From the NCBI GenBank assembly GCA_947624755.1, contig CANQLQ010000022.1, positions 1 to 13,829 of the forward strand: a DNA stretch of 13,829 nt. The letters run 5' to 3'. Below, one piece after another: positions 8,032 through 13,531 of the stretch. Under the pieces are notes generated by a model. It did no database searches. It saw only the letters and a program-made list of their open reading frames with translations, and was not told the origin of the DNA. Each line of letters opens with the position of its first letter. Within the stretch, counting starts at the first letter, position 1. Source of the stretch: an uncultured Clostridia bacterium (GTDB lineage: Bacteria; Bacillota; Clostridia; Oscillospirales; Acutalibacteraceae). The translations under genes were made by a program, and so were the position numbers.

Positions 8032-8121
8032 CCTAATTGGTGGGCATCGCCCACGGGAGTTACGCGGCAGGCATGGCGTGCGGCAGTTACGCGGCAGGCA
8101 GCGCCTGCACGAGTTACGCGG
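8032..8121. repeat. tandem 27-bp hairpin repeats
   Basis: GTTACGCGG recurs at 8059, 8086 and 8113, exactly 27 bp apart, and a degenerate fourth unit precedes it at 8032-8058 (15 of 27 positions match). Each full unit carries a small hairpin: GTGGGC-ATC-GCCCAC in the degenerate unit, GCAGGC-ATG-GCGTGC with one mismatch in the next, and a perfect GCAGGC-AGC-GCCTGC in the third. The block is much more GC-rich than its surroundings. It lies inside the MITE-like element, where it would be transcribed as part of the pcrA leader. Confidence 0.7.
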
Positions 8122-8212
8122 GATAGAATTATATAAAATTATAATTTTACTCCGCGAAAAAAACTTGTCACTAACTTTGAAAGTATCCTTTTATGCTCCA
8201 AAAATCTAAGTC

Positions 8213-8250
8213 AATACTTTGTGTATTAACAAGTATTTTGGCAAAGTATT
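8213..8250. other. 9-bp perfect inverted repeat in the AT-rich half of the pcrA leader element
   Basis: AATACTTTG (8213-8221) and CAAAGTATT (8242-8250) are perfect inverted repeats around a 20-nt loop. AAGTATT recurs once more in the loop. It could form an RNA hairpin or be part of the mobile element's internal structure. No T run follows in the minus direction, so it is not a typical terminator. Confidence 0.45.
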
Positions 8251-8329
8251 ATGGAAAATTTGTAAGCAAGGTGAGTATTAAGTCTTATGCGTGATTTAAT
8301 CAGAAGTTCCTTAAAATATCCTACCGTTT

Positions 8330-8358
8330 ATTGTACAGTAAAAACCGTAAAAATTCAA
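8330..8358 (-). promoter_or_regulatory. probable sigma-A promoter for pcrA
   Basis: On the minus strand, TTGAAT (8358-8353), a 17-nt spacer, then TACAAT (8335-8330). This is the best promoter match in the 7962-8448 gap. Initiation near 8323 would place the whole MITE-like element (8314-8003) in the pcrA 5' untranslated region. Nothing as good was seen nearer to pcrA. Confidence 0.6.
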
Positions 8359-8421
8359 CTGCTGTCTATGTAGAAAATAAACTTAATTTGTTGTGAAATA
8401 TGTTAAGCGGTGCTAAATAAG

Positions 8422-8449
8422 AGGAACTGCCCTTACCGAGACAGTTCCT
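8422..8449 (-). terminator. intrinsic terminator after the PAP2 phosphatase gene
   Basis: In the minus direction, a 10-bp stem with one U-G pair (8449-8440 with 8431-8422) closes an 8-nt loop and is followed by CTTATTT. The stem starts within the stop codon of the phosphatase gene. The T tract is modest. Confidence 0.6.
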
Positions 8450-9477
8450 TAGGAAAGCACATTTTTCTCCACAAACCTGTTATAAATCATCATAACAAAA
8501 ACAAACACAGTATAACCGATTATTGCTCCTCCGGCAACGTCTGTCAGATAGTGTGCGCCTGCAATCATTCTTGAAAGACCCATAAAAAAGACATAGACGC
8601 ACGAAAATATCATTATGTACGGCACGGCCTTTTTAAGCTTTTTAAAAGCGGACGCAAAAAGGACAGCCATAAATATATTACTGCTGTAAGTCGTATGTCC
8701 CGATGGGAAAGAATCGGCGTGACTGTAAACATCGAAGTCTTTTGCGATTTTATACCATGGGGTAAATGCGGAAAAATCCGCGCCGTTTACCATTGAAGAA
8801 TCAAGACGGCTTTTAAGCTTGTCAACCTTTGCAAGGCTCAGGCCTTTTTCGTCAACAAAGCCGTTTGAATAAGCAACCATTTCACGAAACCTGACCCTGT
8901 GGGTTATTGTTTTGCACTCTTCACAAATTTTGAAAATAATGCCCATGAGAGCTCCCGCAAGAGCAAGATATTCAAGTTTTTGAAGAGTCTTTTTGTCAAG
9001 CCTTGAAAAAAGCGCAAGCCCTACGGCGGCAACAACTGCGCTTATTAAATAATAGACAGCTTCAGAAGCGTCAAAGAAATCATTTAACACATTCGCCACA
9101 AGCTTTCTCCAGCCAATGACGCAAAGAGCCAAAAATGCAATTCCTATACCAAAGCGGAAAACAGCATTAAAAGCCTTGTATGCTTTTGAGTCGCTGTTAA
9201 AATTCACCTTCACAAACGGCAAAAGCCTTGAAATTATATCAAACGTCTCCTGAAGGCTGTGTCTTGTAAGAAAAAGGACAGTAAACAGCGGCCCCCACAT
9301 TCCCCAGTAAACGACCTGACCAAAAGCTTCAAGATAAATTGCGAAGCCGCTTTGAGGATCAAACAGGATTTTGTCGATTTCAAGATCATAAACCGTACCG
9401 ACTGCCATAAGGGAAAAAGTCACGGCATAGAAAATTACCGAAAAAATTATAAATCTTTTGTTTTGCGTTTTACTCAT
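8449..9477 (-). CDS. membrane PAP2-family phosphatase
   Basis: A 342-residue polytopic membrane protein of the type 2 phosphatidic acid phosphatase superfamily. Members dephosphorylate phosphatidic acid, undecaprenyl pyrophosphate or related lipid phosphates at the membrane. The three catalytic motifs are in order: Lys189-x6-Arg196-Phe (the usual Pro replaced by Phe), PSGHT at 258-262, and Ser302-Arg303-x5-His309-x3-Asp313. Hydrophobic segments lie near 9-28, 52-70, 107-123, 141-157 and 171-184, then after the second motif. Motifs 1 and 2 are about 60 residues apart, joined by a largely polar segment. ATG at 9477 is preferred because AAGG at 9491-9488 is 10 nt upstream. An ATG two codons earlier (9483) is also possible. 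It follows pyk by about 50 nt with no terminator between, so co-transcription is likely. The physiological substrate is unknown. Confidence 0.85.
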   Translation of the reverse strand: MSKTQNKRFIIFSVIFYAVTFSLMAVGTVYDLEIDKILFDPQSGFAIYLEAFGQVVYWGMWGPLFTVLFLTRHSLQETFDIISRLLPFVKVNFNSDSKAYKAFNAVFRFGIGIAFLALCVIGWRKLVANVLNDFFDASEAVYYLISAVVAAVGLALFSRLDKKTLQKLEYLALAGALMGIIFKICEECKTITHRVRFREMVAYSNGFVDEKGLSLAKVDKLKSRLDSSMVNGADFSAFTPWYKIAKDFDVYSHADSFPSGHTTYSSNIFMAVLFASAFKKLKKAVPYIMIFSCVYVFFMGLSRMIAGAHYLTDVAGGAIIGYTVFVFVMMIYNRFVEKNVLS

Positions 9478-9514
9478 TTTCATATCACCTTAAGAAAACG
9501 ACTCAATTGTCTTA

Positions 9515-9533
9515 TTAAGGAAGCACTGATTAA
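9515..9533 (+). repeat. solo copy of the TTAAGGAA-NNN-CTGATTAA motif overlapping the pyk stop codon
   Basis: TTAAGGAAGCACTGATTAA matches both ends of the pcrA-leader element at all 16 non-central positions. The minus-strand stop codon of pyk (9532-9530) lies within it. No inverted partner is seen in the 50-bp gap to the phosphatase gene. Confidence 0.6.
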
Positions 9534-10948
9534 ATCGTTTCTATTTTTATCAGGCTTGTATTTCCCGAAACACCGTTTGTATTTCCTCCGGTAATAACGA
9601 TATTATCGCCTTTTTCAAGTTCTGTATGTTCCTTTGCAAGCTTTGTTGCATAATAGAAAAGGACATCGGTTGACGGATAAACTTCACACATTACAGGCGT
9701 TACGCCCCAGCTCATTGCAAGCTGACGCCAGGTTTTTTCGTTGACCGTAAGCCCGATTATATCGACCGGTGAGCGGAAACGTGAAACCATACGCACGGTT
9801 TTTCCCGAAAGAGAGCAGACAACCATAGCTTTAGCAGAAATATCAATACTCATTCCGCACGTTGCGTGAGAAATTGCGTCAACGGTATTTTTTATCTTGA
9901 ACTGCGAGGTTCTGAAAATCTCGGTATAGTCTATATCCTTTTCGGTCTGTTCGGCAATTTTCGACATTGTGGCAACCGTCAAAACAGGATATTTGCCTAC
10001 GGCCGTTTCGCCCGAAAGCATAATTGCGCTCGTGCCGTCATAAACCGCATTTGCAACGTCTGAAATTTCGGCTCTTGTCGGTCTGGGATTATGAATCATA
10101 CTTTCAAGCATTTCTGTTGCGGTGATAACCCTTTTTCCGAGAAGTCTGCATTTTGTAATCAGCTGCTTCTGGATTCCGGGTAATTCTTCAAACGGAATTT
10201 CAACGCCCATATCTCCGCGGCCTATCATTATGCCGTCACACTGAGAACATATTTCTTCAATATTGTCAACGCCTGCTCTGTTTTCAATTTTTGCAATAAT
10301 GCTTACGCTGTCAAGGTCAGCTCCGCTTGCACGCAAAAAATCTTTCACATCAACAAGGTCCTGTTTTTGTGATACAAACGAACAGGCAATAAAGTCAACG
10401 TCATTTTCAATTCCGAAAAGAAGATCTTCTTTGTCCTGCGAGCTTAGATAAACTTGGTTGAGTATTTTATTTGGGAAGCTCATGCTTTTACGGTTGGACA
10501 TTTCGCCGCCCGCAATAACCTTTGTTACGACATCACCTTCTGAAATTTCGGTAACTTCAAAAATAAGCAAGCCGTTATTGACAAGGATTTTGTCGCCCGG
10601 CTTCATATCCTTTGCAAGTCCCTCATAACTGACGCTGACACGATCCTCATTTCCGACAACATCTTTAGTTGTAAAGGTAAAAGTCTGTCCTTCCTTTATC
10701 GTTACCTTATCATTTTCAAAGGTTTTGATTCTGTATTCGGGTCCCTTCGTATCGAGCAAAATTGCAATCGGCAAATTAAGCTCTTTGCGAACCTTTTTTA
10801 TAAGTTTAATTTTCTCAATATAATCTTCGTGGCTGCCGTGGGAAAAATTAAGTCTTGCAACATTCATTCCTGCAAGACACATCTGACGAAGTGTTTCCTC
10901 ATCACTGCAAGCCGGTCCTATTGTACAAACAATCTTAGTCTTACGCAT
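9530..10948 (-). CDS. pyk: pyruvate kinase
   Basis: The final ATP-forming step of glycolysis, phosphoenolpyruvate plus ADP to pyruvate plus ATP, in the cytosol. At 472 residues it is the short form lacking the extra C-terminal PEP-utiliser-like domain of Bacillus enzymes. It begins MRKTKIVCTIGPACSD and contains ARLNFSHGSHEDY (31-43), LLDTKGPEYR (the usual GPEIR with Tyr), IIAKIENRAGVDN with the catalytic Lys, GRGDMGVEIPFEELP, and the long signature ITATEMLESMIHNPRPTRAE. The C-terminus ends VSGNTSLIKIETI. The ATG at 10948 is chosen by homology but has no recognisable ribosome binding site. A GTG at 11005, in frame inside the last leader repeat, has AAAGGA 9 nt upstream and would add 19 residues. 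The promoter is at 11307-11335, with four structured repeats between. Confidence 0.95.
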   Translation of the reverse strand: MRKTKIVCTIGPACSDEETLRQMCLAGMNVARLNFSHGSHEDYIEKIKLIKKVRKELNLPIAILLDTKGPEYRIKTFENDKVTIKEGQTFTFTTKDVVGNEDRVSVSYEGLAKDMKPGDKILVNNGLLIFEVTEISEGDVVTKVIAGGEMSNRKSMSFPNKILNQVYLSSQDKEDLLFGIENDVDFIACSFVSQKQDLVDVKDFLRASGADLDSVSIIAKIENRAGVDNIEEICSQCDGIMIGRGDMGVEIPFEELPGIQKQLITKCRLLGKRVITATEMLESMIHNPRPTRAEISDVANAVYDGTSAIMLSGETAVGKYPVLTVATMSKIAEQTEKDIDYTEIFRTSQFKIKNTVDAISHATCGMSIDISAKAMVVCSLSGKTVRMVSRFRSPVDIIGLTVNEKTWRQLAMSWGVTPVMCEVYPSTDVLFYYATKLAKEHTELEKGDNIVITGGNTNGVSGNTSLIKIETI

Positions 10949-10949
10949 T

Positions 10950-11037
10950 GGTCGTATCACGACAAGAGTGCCGGGAAAGTCTATATACCGACCTTCTCTT
11001 TGCACCCGTGTTAGTCCTTTCTTCTTAATTTTAATTT
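10950..11037 (-). repeat. pyk leader repeat unit 1 (gene-proximal)
   Basis: Most diverged of the four units. The conserved palindrome (minus strand GTCGTGATACGAC) ends 2 nt before the pyk ATG. The hairpin 10996-10990/10981-10975 is retained with a G-U pair (GAAGGUC with GACUUUC). Its internal GTG frame (from 11005) runs in frame into pyk. Confidence 0.85.
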
Positions 11038-11125
11038 GGTCGTATCACGACACGAACGCCGGGAAAGTCTGTATGCTGACTCCCTCTTTGCACCCGTGTT
11101 ATTCCTTTCTTCTTAATTTTAATTT
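11038..11125 (-). repeat. pyk leader repeat unit 2
   Basis: The hairpin arm at 11084-11078 reads GGGAGUC in RNA and pairs with the invariant GACUUUC (11069-11063) through two G-U pairs. The outer stem partner reads GCGUUC, still pairing with GGGUGC by wobbles. An open frame of 20 codons starts at GTG 11093 with AAAGGA upstream. Confidence 0.85.
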
Positions 11126-11208
11126 GGTCGTATCACGACATGAGTGCCGGGAAAGTCTGTGTGCAAACTTTCTCTTTGCACCCGTGTTAGCCATTTCTTC
11201 TTAAATTT
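11126..11208 (-). repeat. pyk leader repeat unit 3
   Basis: The hairpin arm at 11172-11166 reads GAAAGUU and closes on GACUUUC (11157-11151) with an inner U-G pair. The unit is 83 bp because the AT-rich linker to unit 4 is shorter by 5 bp. Confidence 0.85.
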
Positions 11209-11282
11209 GGTCGTATCACGACACGACTGCCGGGAAAGTCTGTATGCTGACTTTCTCTTTGCACCCGTGTTAGCCATTTCTT
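11209..11282 (-). repeat. pyk leader repeat unit 4 (promoter-proximal)
   Basis: It has the perfect hairpin GAAAGUC (11255-11249) with GACUUUC (11240-11234). The unit loses its AT-rich linker near 11282 and passes into promoter-proximal sequence. The outer stem has one mismatch here. Confidence 0.8.
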
Positions 11283-11306
11283 TTTTTATCAAATTCTTCC
11301 TGCATT

Positions 11307-11335
11307 ATTATACATACATAAGAGCGATTTTACCA
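11307..11335 (-). promoter_or_regulatory. probable promoter of pyk
   Basis: The minus strand has a perfect -10 hexamer TATAAT (11312-11307). Seventeen nt upstream is a weak -35, TGGTAA (11335-11330). It lies between the rnf terminator and the repeat array, about 360 nt before pyk. A weak -35 overlapped by a palindrome (11328-11343) suggests regulation. Confidence 0.55.
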
Positions 11336-11343
11336 TAGTAAAA
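11328..11343. promoter_or_regulatory. possible operator over the pyk -35 region
   Basis: TTTTAC-CATA-GTAAAA is a perfect 6-bp inverted repeat with a 4-bp centre, covering the putative -35 element. Size and position fit a repressor or activator site. The binding protein is unknown. Confidence 0.35.
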
Positions 11344-11360
11344 TAAAAATTTTTTCAAAA

Positions 11361-11390
11361 AAAGTGCAGCATCTTTTGAAGCCGCACTTT
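11361..11390 (-). terminator. intrinsic terminator of the rnf operon
   Basis: In the minus direction a 10-bp stem with one G-U pair (11390-11381 with 11370-11361) closes a 10-nt loop and leads into a run of seven T (11363-11357). It lies 6 nt after the rnfB stop. It separates the rnf operon from pyk. Confidence 0.85.
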
Positions 11391-11396
11391 TTTACT

Positions 11397-12209
11397 TTAT
11401 ATCTTTTCTGTCAATCTTATCAAATCAATGCATCCTATCGGGCAAACCTCGTGACACTTGCCGCAGCCTATGCATTTTTCATGATCCACCTTTGCGCAGA
11501 AGTTTTCAACCGTAACCGCTCCGGCTTCACAGACCTTTGTACACTTCATGCAGCCTATACAGCCTGCCTTGCATTGTTTTCTTGTCTGTGCGCCCTTGTC
11601 GTGGTTTTTGCAAAGAACGGCCGCCTTCGTCGTGTCAAGCGGGAAAAGTTCAATTAGATGTCTCGGGCAAGTATTGATACACATTTTACAAGCTTTGCAA
11701 TTTGACGGATTGATTCTTGCAACGCCGTCACAAATGAAAATTGCATCATACTGACAAACACTAACGCAGTCTCCGAACCCGATGCAGCCGTGAACACAGT
11801 TCTTAGGTCCGCCGAAAAGCTGAGATGCCATTTTGCATGACCTTACACCGCTGTATTCAAGCTTTTCTTCAACATTTGAGAAGTTGCCCTGACACATAAC
11901 GGCGGCAACCATAGGCGTAACCGAACCTGCTTCAACTCCCATGATTTTGGCAATAGCCGTTGCAGCGTCCTGACCGCCGGGAGTACATCTTGTACATTCA
12001 GACGTTTCACCTTTTGAAAGAGCGCTTGCATAACCGTCACAGCCGCTGAAGCCGCAGGCGCCGCAGTTCGCTCCGGGAAGGCACTCGCGAATCGCCGCCG
12101 CCTTTTCATCAACAGGAACAGCAAAAACAATTGAAGCGACCGCAAGACCAAGTCCAAGAACAAGACCGATTGCCGAAACAATTACAACAGGAATTAAAAT
12201 ACCATTCAT
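11397..12209 (-). CDS. rnfB: Rnf complex iron-sulfur subunit RnfB
   Basis: Electron-input subunit of the ion-pumping ferredoxin:NAD+ oxidoreductase (Rnf). A single N-terminal membrane segment (about 4-30) is followed by the [4Fe-4S] motif ECLPGANCGACGFSGC (Cys43, 49, 52, 57). A set of ferredoxin-type motifs follows: CVHGCIGFGDCVSVC, CKACKMCINTC, CIGCMKCTKVC and CIGCGKCHEVC. The 270-residue length is usual for clostridial RnfB. ATG at 12209 is preferred over the ATG at 12215 because the GGGGG site (12221-12217) gives 7 nt spacing to the former and 1 nt to the latter. It is the last gene of the operon, 12 nt after rnfA, followed directly by the terminator. Confidence 0.94.
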   Translation of the reverse strand: MNGILIPVVIVSAIGLVLGLGLAVASIVFAVPVDEKAAAIRECLPGANCGACGFSGCDGYASALSKGETSECTRCTPGGQDAATAIAKIMGVEAGSVTPMVAAVMCQGNFSNVEEKLEYSGVRSCKMASQLFGGPKNCVHGCIGFGDCVSVCQYDAIFICDGVARINPSNCKACKMCINTCPRHLIELFPLDTTKAAVLCKNHDKGAQTRKQCKAGCIGCMKCTKVCEAGAVTVENFCAKVDHEKCIGCGKCHEVCPIGCIDLIRLTEKI

Positions 12210-12221
12210 ATTCATACCCCC

Positions 12222-12818
12222 TTAACCGAAAATATTTTCAACCATTCCGGTAAATCCGAGGAAGGAAACCGAAGTAAGTGAAGCGGCAACAAGCGTTATC
12301 GGAAGACCCTGCATAAATTTCGGTATATCGTTAGCCTCCATTCTTTCGCGGACGCCCGAGAACATTACCATGGCAAGCATAAATCCAAGACCTGCGCCGA
12401 CGGAGTTGAACATTGACTGAGCAAAATTATATCCGTTGTCAATGTTAAGAAGAACAACACCGAGAACTGCGCAGTTGGTTGTTATAAGCGGAAGATAAAT
12501 TCCAAGCGCACTGTAAAGGGCAGGAATATATTTTTTAAGAATAATTTCAACAAGCTGAACAAGAGCAGCAATGACGAGAATAAAGACTATAGTTTGAAGA
12601 TATTCAAGGTTTTTGCTGACTAAAAGCGTGTTTATAGGGTAAGTTACTGCCGTCGCAATCGCCATAACAAAAATTACTGCGGCGCTCATGCCAACTGCTG
12701 TGTTAGTCTTTTTTGAAACGCCGAGGAACGGACAGATACCGAGGAATTTTGCAAGAATGTAGTTATTCGTAAGAATCGCGGTAAGTACGATTGAAATAAG
12801 ACCTTTTGTCATTTCCAT
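12222..12818 (-). CDS. rnfA: Rnf complex membrane subunit RnfA
   Basis: A 198-residue integral membrane subunit with six predicted membrane segments, pseudo-symmetric with RnfE. Conserved cysteines in LGICPFLGVSKK (Cys29) and LITTNCAVLG (Cys116) match those that, with the RnfE pair, hold an intramembrane [2Fe-2S] centre in known Rnf/Nqr structures. The start at 12818 overlaps the rnfE stop by one base (TAATG), with AGGAGG 10 nt upstream. A second in-frame ATG (12812) is too far from that site. Confidence 0.95.
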   Translation of the reverse strand: MEMTKGLISIVLTAILTNNYILAKFLGICPFLGVSKKTNTAVGMSAAVIFVMAIATAVTYPINTLLVSKNLEYLQTIVFILVIAALVQLVEIILKKYIPALYSALGIYLPLITTNCAVLGVVLLNIDNGYNFAQSMFNSVGAGLGFMLAMVMFSGVRERMEANDIPKFMQGLPITLVAASLTSVSFLGFTGMVENIFG

Positions 12819-13531
12819 TATACGCTAACCTCCTGCTTTTCTTTTTCCTGTGAATCTTCACAGCTGTGAAGAGTACAGCTTGCTGCCATCGGACAAACCT
12901 TGCACCCTTTGAGTTCCGCTTTGGGCTTACCCTTCTTTTCGGCGAGCTTATTCACCGTTGCCATAAGAATACCGAACACGAAGAAACCTCCCGGAGGAAG
13001 AATGAAAATAAGCATCGGATTAGCCGAAAGGAAAGGTATGCTAAGTCCGAGGAATGAGCCGGCGCCGAGAATTTCACGCACAGCGCCCATAAGGAAAAGT
13101 GCAGCCGTAAAACCGACGCCCATTCCAAGACCGTCAACCGCCGAGGCAAGAACTGCGTTTTTGCTTGCAAAAGCTTCCGCTCTGCCAAGAATTATGCAGT
13201 TAACAACAATAAGCGGAAGATAAACGCCAAGCATTTCATCGAGTGCGGGAGCAAACGCTTTGACTACCATTTGAACAAGGGTTACGAAAGAGGCAATAAC
13301 AACAATATATGCCGGTATACGAACCCTTGACGGAATAACCTTTCTCAAAGCGGAAATTACAACATTTGAGCATATAAGAACCACCGAAGCGGCAAGACCC
13401 ATGCCAACGGCGCTTTTTACCGAAGTTGTCGTTGCAAGCGTCGGACAGGTTCCGAGAACGAGCCTTAGAACAGGATTTTCAACAATAATGCCTTTTGAAA
13501 ATTCTTTTGCGAGTGATTTTTTCTCAGCCAT
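12818..13531 (-). CDS. rnfE: Rnf complex membrane subunit RnfE
   Basis: A 237-residue integral membrane partner of RnfA. The paired cysteines are in LVLGTCPTLATTTS (Cys29) and LIVVNCIILGRAEAFASKN (Cys112), the pattern shared with NqrD. The C-terminal tail after the last membrane segment is long and ends in a cysteine-rich motif, Cys210-x2-Cys213-x5-Cys219-x4-Cys224, then a charged tail. Not every RnfE has such a motif, and it could bind a metal or cluster. The start at 13531 overlaps the rnfG stop by one base, with GGAGAAGAG just upstream. Order G-E-A-B is the standard arrangement. Confidence 0.94.
   Translation of the reverse strand: MAEKKSLAKEFSKGIIVENPVLRLVLGTCPTLATTTSVKSAVGMGLAASVVLICSNVVISALRKVIPSRVRIPAYIVVIASFVTLVQMVVKAFAPALDEMLGVYLPLIVVNCIILGRAEAFASKNAVLASAVDGLGMGVGFTAALFLMGAVREILGAGSFLGLSIPFLSANPMLIFILPPGGFFVFGILMATVNKLAEKKGKPKAELKGCKVCPMAASCTLHSCEDSQEKEKQEVSV

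Larger units (their letters stand above)
8003..8314. mobile_element. MITE-like element with 19-bp terminal inverted repeats, in the pcrA leader
   Basis: The left end TTAAGGAATCGCTGATTAA (8003-8021) and the right end TTAATCAGAAGTTCCTTAA (8296-8314) are inverted repeats identical at 16 of 19 positions, differing only in the central three bases. The 312 bp between and including them hold no plausible gene. They contain a GC-rich array of 27-bp hairpin repeats on the left and an AT-rich right half with a 9-bp inverted repeat. The same end motif occurs alone at 883-901 and 9515-9533. I see no convincing target-site duplication and no transposase, so a non-autonomous element mobilised in trans is an inference. 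Confidence 0.5.
10950..11282 (-). repeat. array of four tandem 88/83-bp structured repeats in the pyk leader
   Basis: Units start at 10950, 11038, 11126 and 11209 (periods 88, 88 and 83; the last is cut near 11282). Invariant blocks on the plus strand are GGTCGTATCACGAC, GCCGGGAAAGTCT and CTCTTTGCACCCGTGTTA. In minus-strand RNA each unit can form (a) a 7-bp hairpin with an 8-nt loop, GAAAGUC...GACUUUC, (b) a 5-bp palindromic hairpin GUCGU-GAU-ACGAC, and (c) an outer stem GGGUGC with GCACUC, kept with wobble pairs in three of four units. The array fills the space between the pyk promoter and start codon. It matches no riboswitch or leader class that I recognise. Confidence 0.85.

Noticed and set aside
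7962..8054. Extension of pcrA to an upstream start at 8054
   Set aside because: The extra 31 residues are encoded by the terminal repeat and hairpin array and have no similarity to helicases; the ATG at 7961 has a good AAGGAG site.
8059..8121. CRISPR-like short repeats of 27 bp
   Set aside because: Units are contiguous, without spacers, and differ mainly in hairpin arms; this is a tandem hairpin array.
8330..8345. LexA/SOS box in the pcrA promoter (CTGTACAA-like)
   Set aside because: Only a partial half-site match and not the GAAC-N4-GTTC type expected in Firmicutes.
10950..11282. CRISPR array
   Set aside because: Units are directly adjacent 83-88-bp tandem repeats without unique spacers of regular length, and no cas gene is present.
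10968..11338. Plus-strand open frames across the pyk leader encoding repeated Cys-rich peptides
   Set aside because: The repeat period of 88 (or 83) bp is not a multiple of three, so units fall in different frames; no plus-strand ribosome binding sites are apparent and structure evidence favours the minus-strand RNA.
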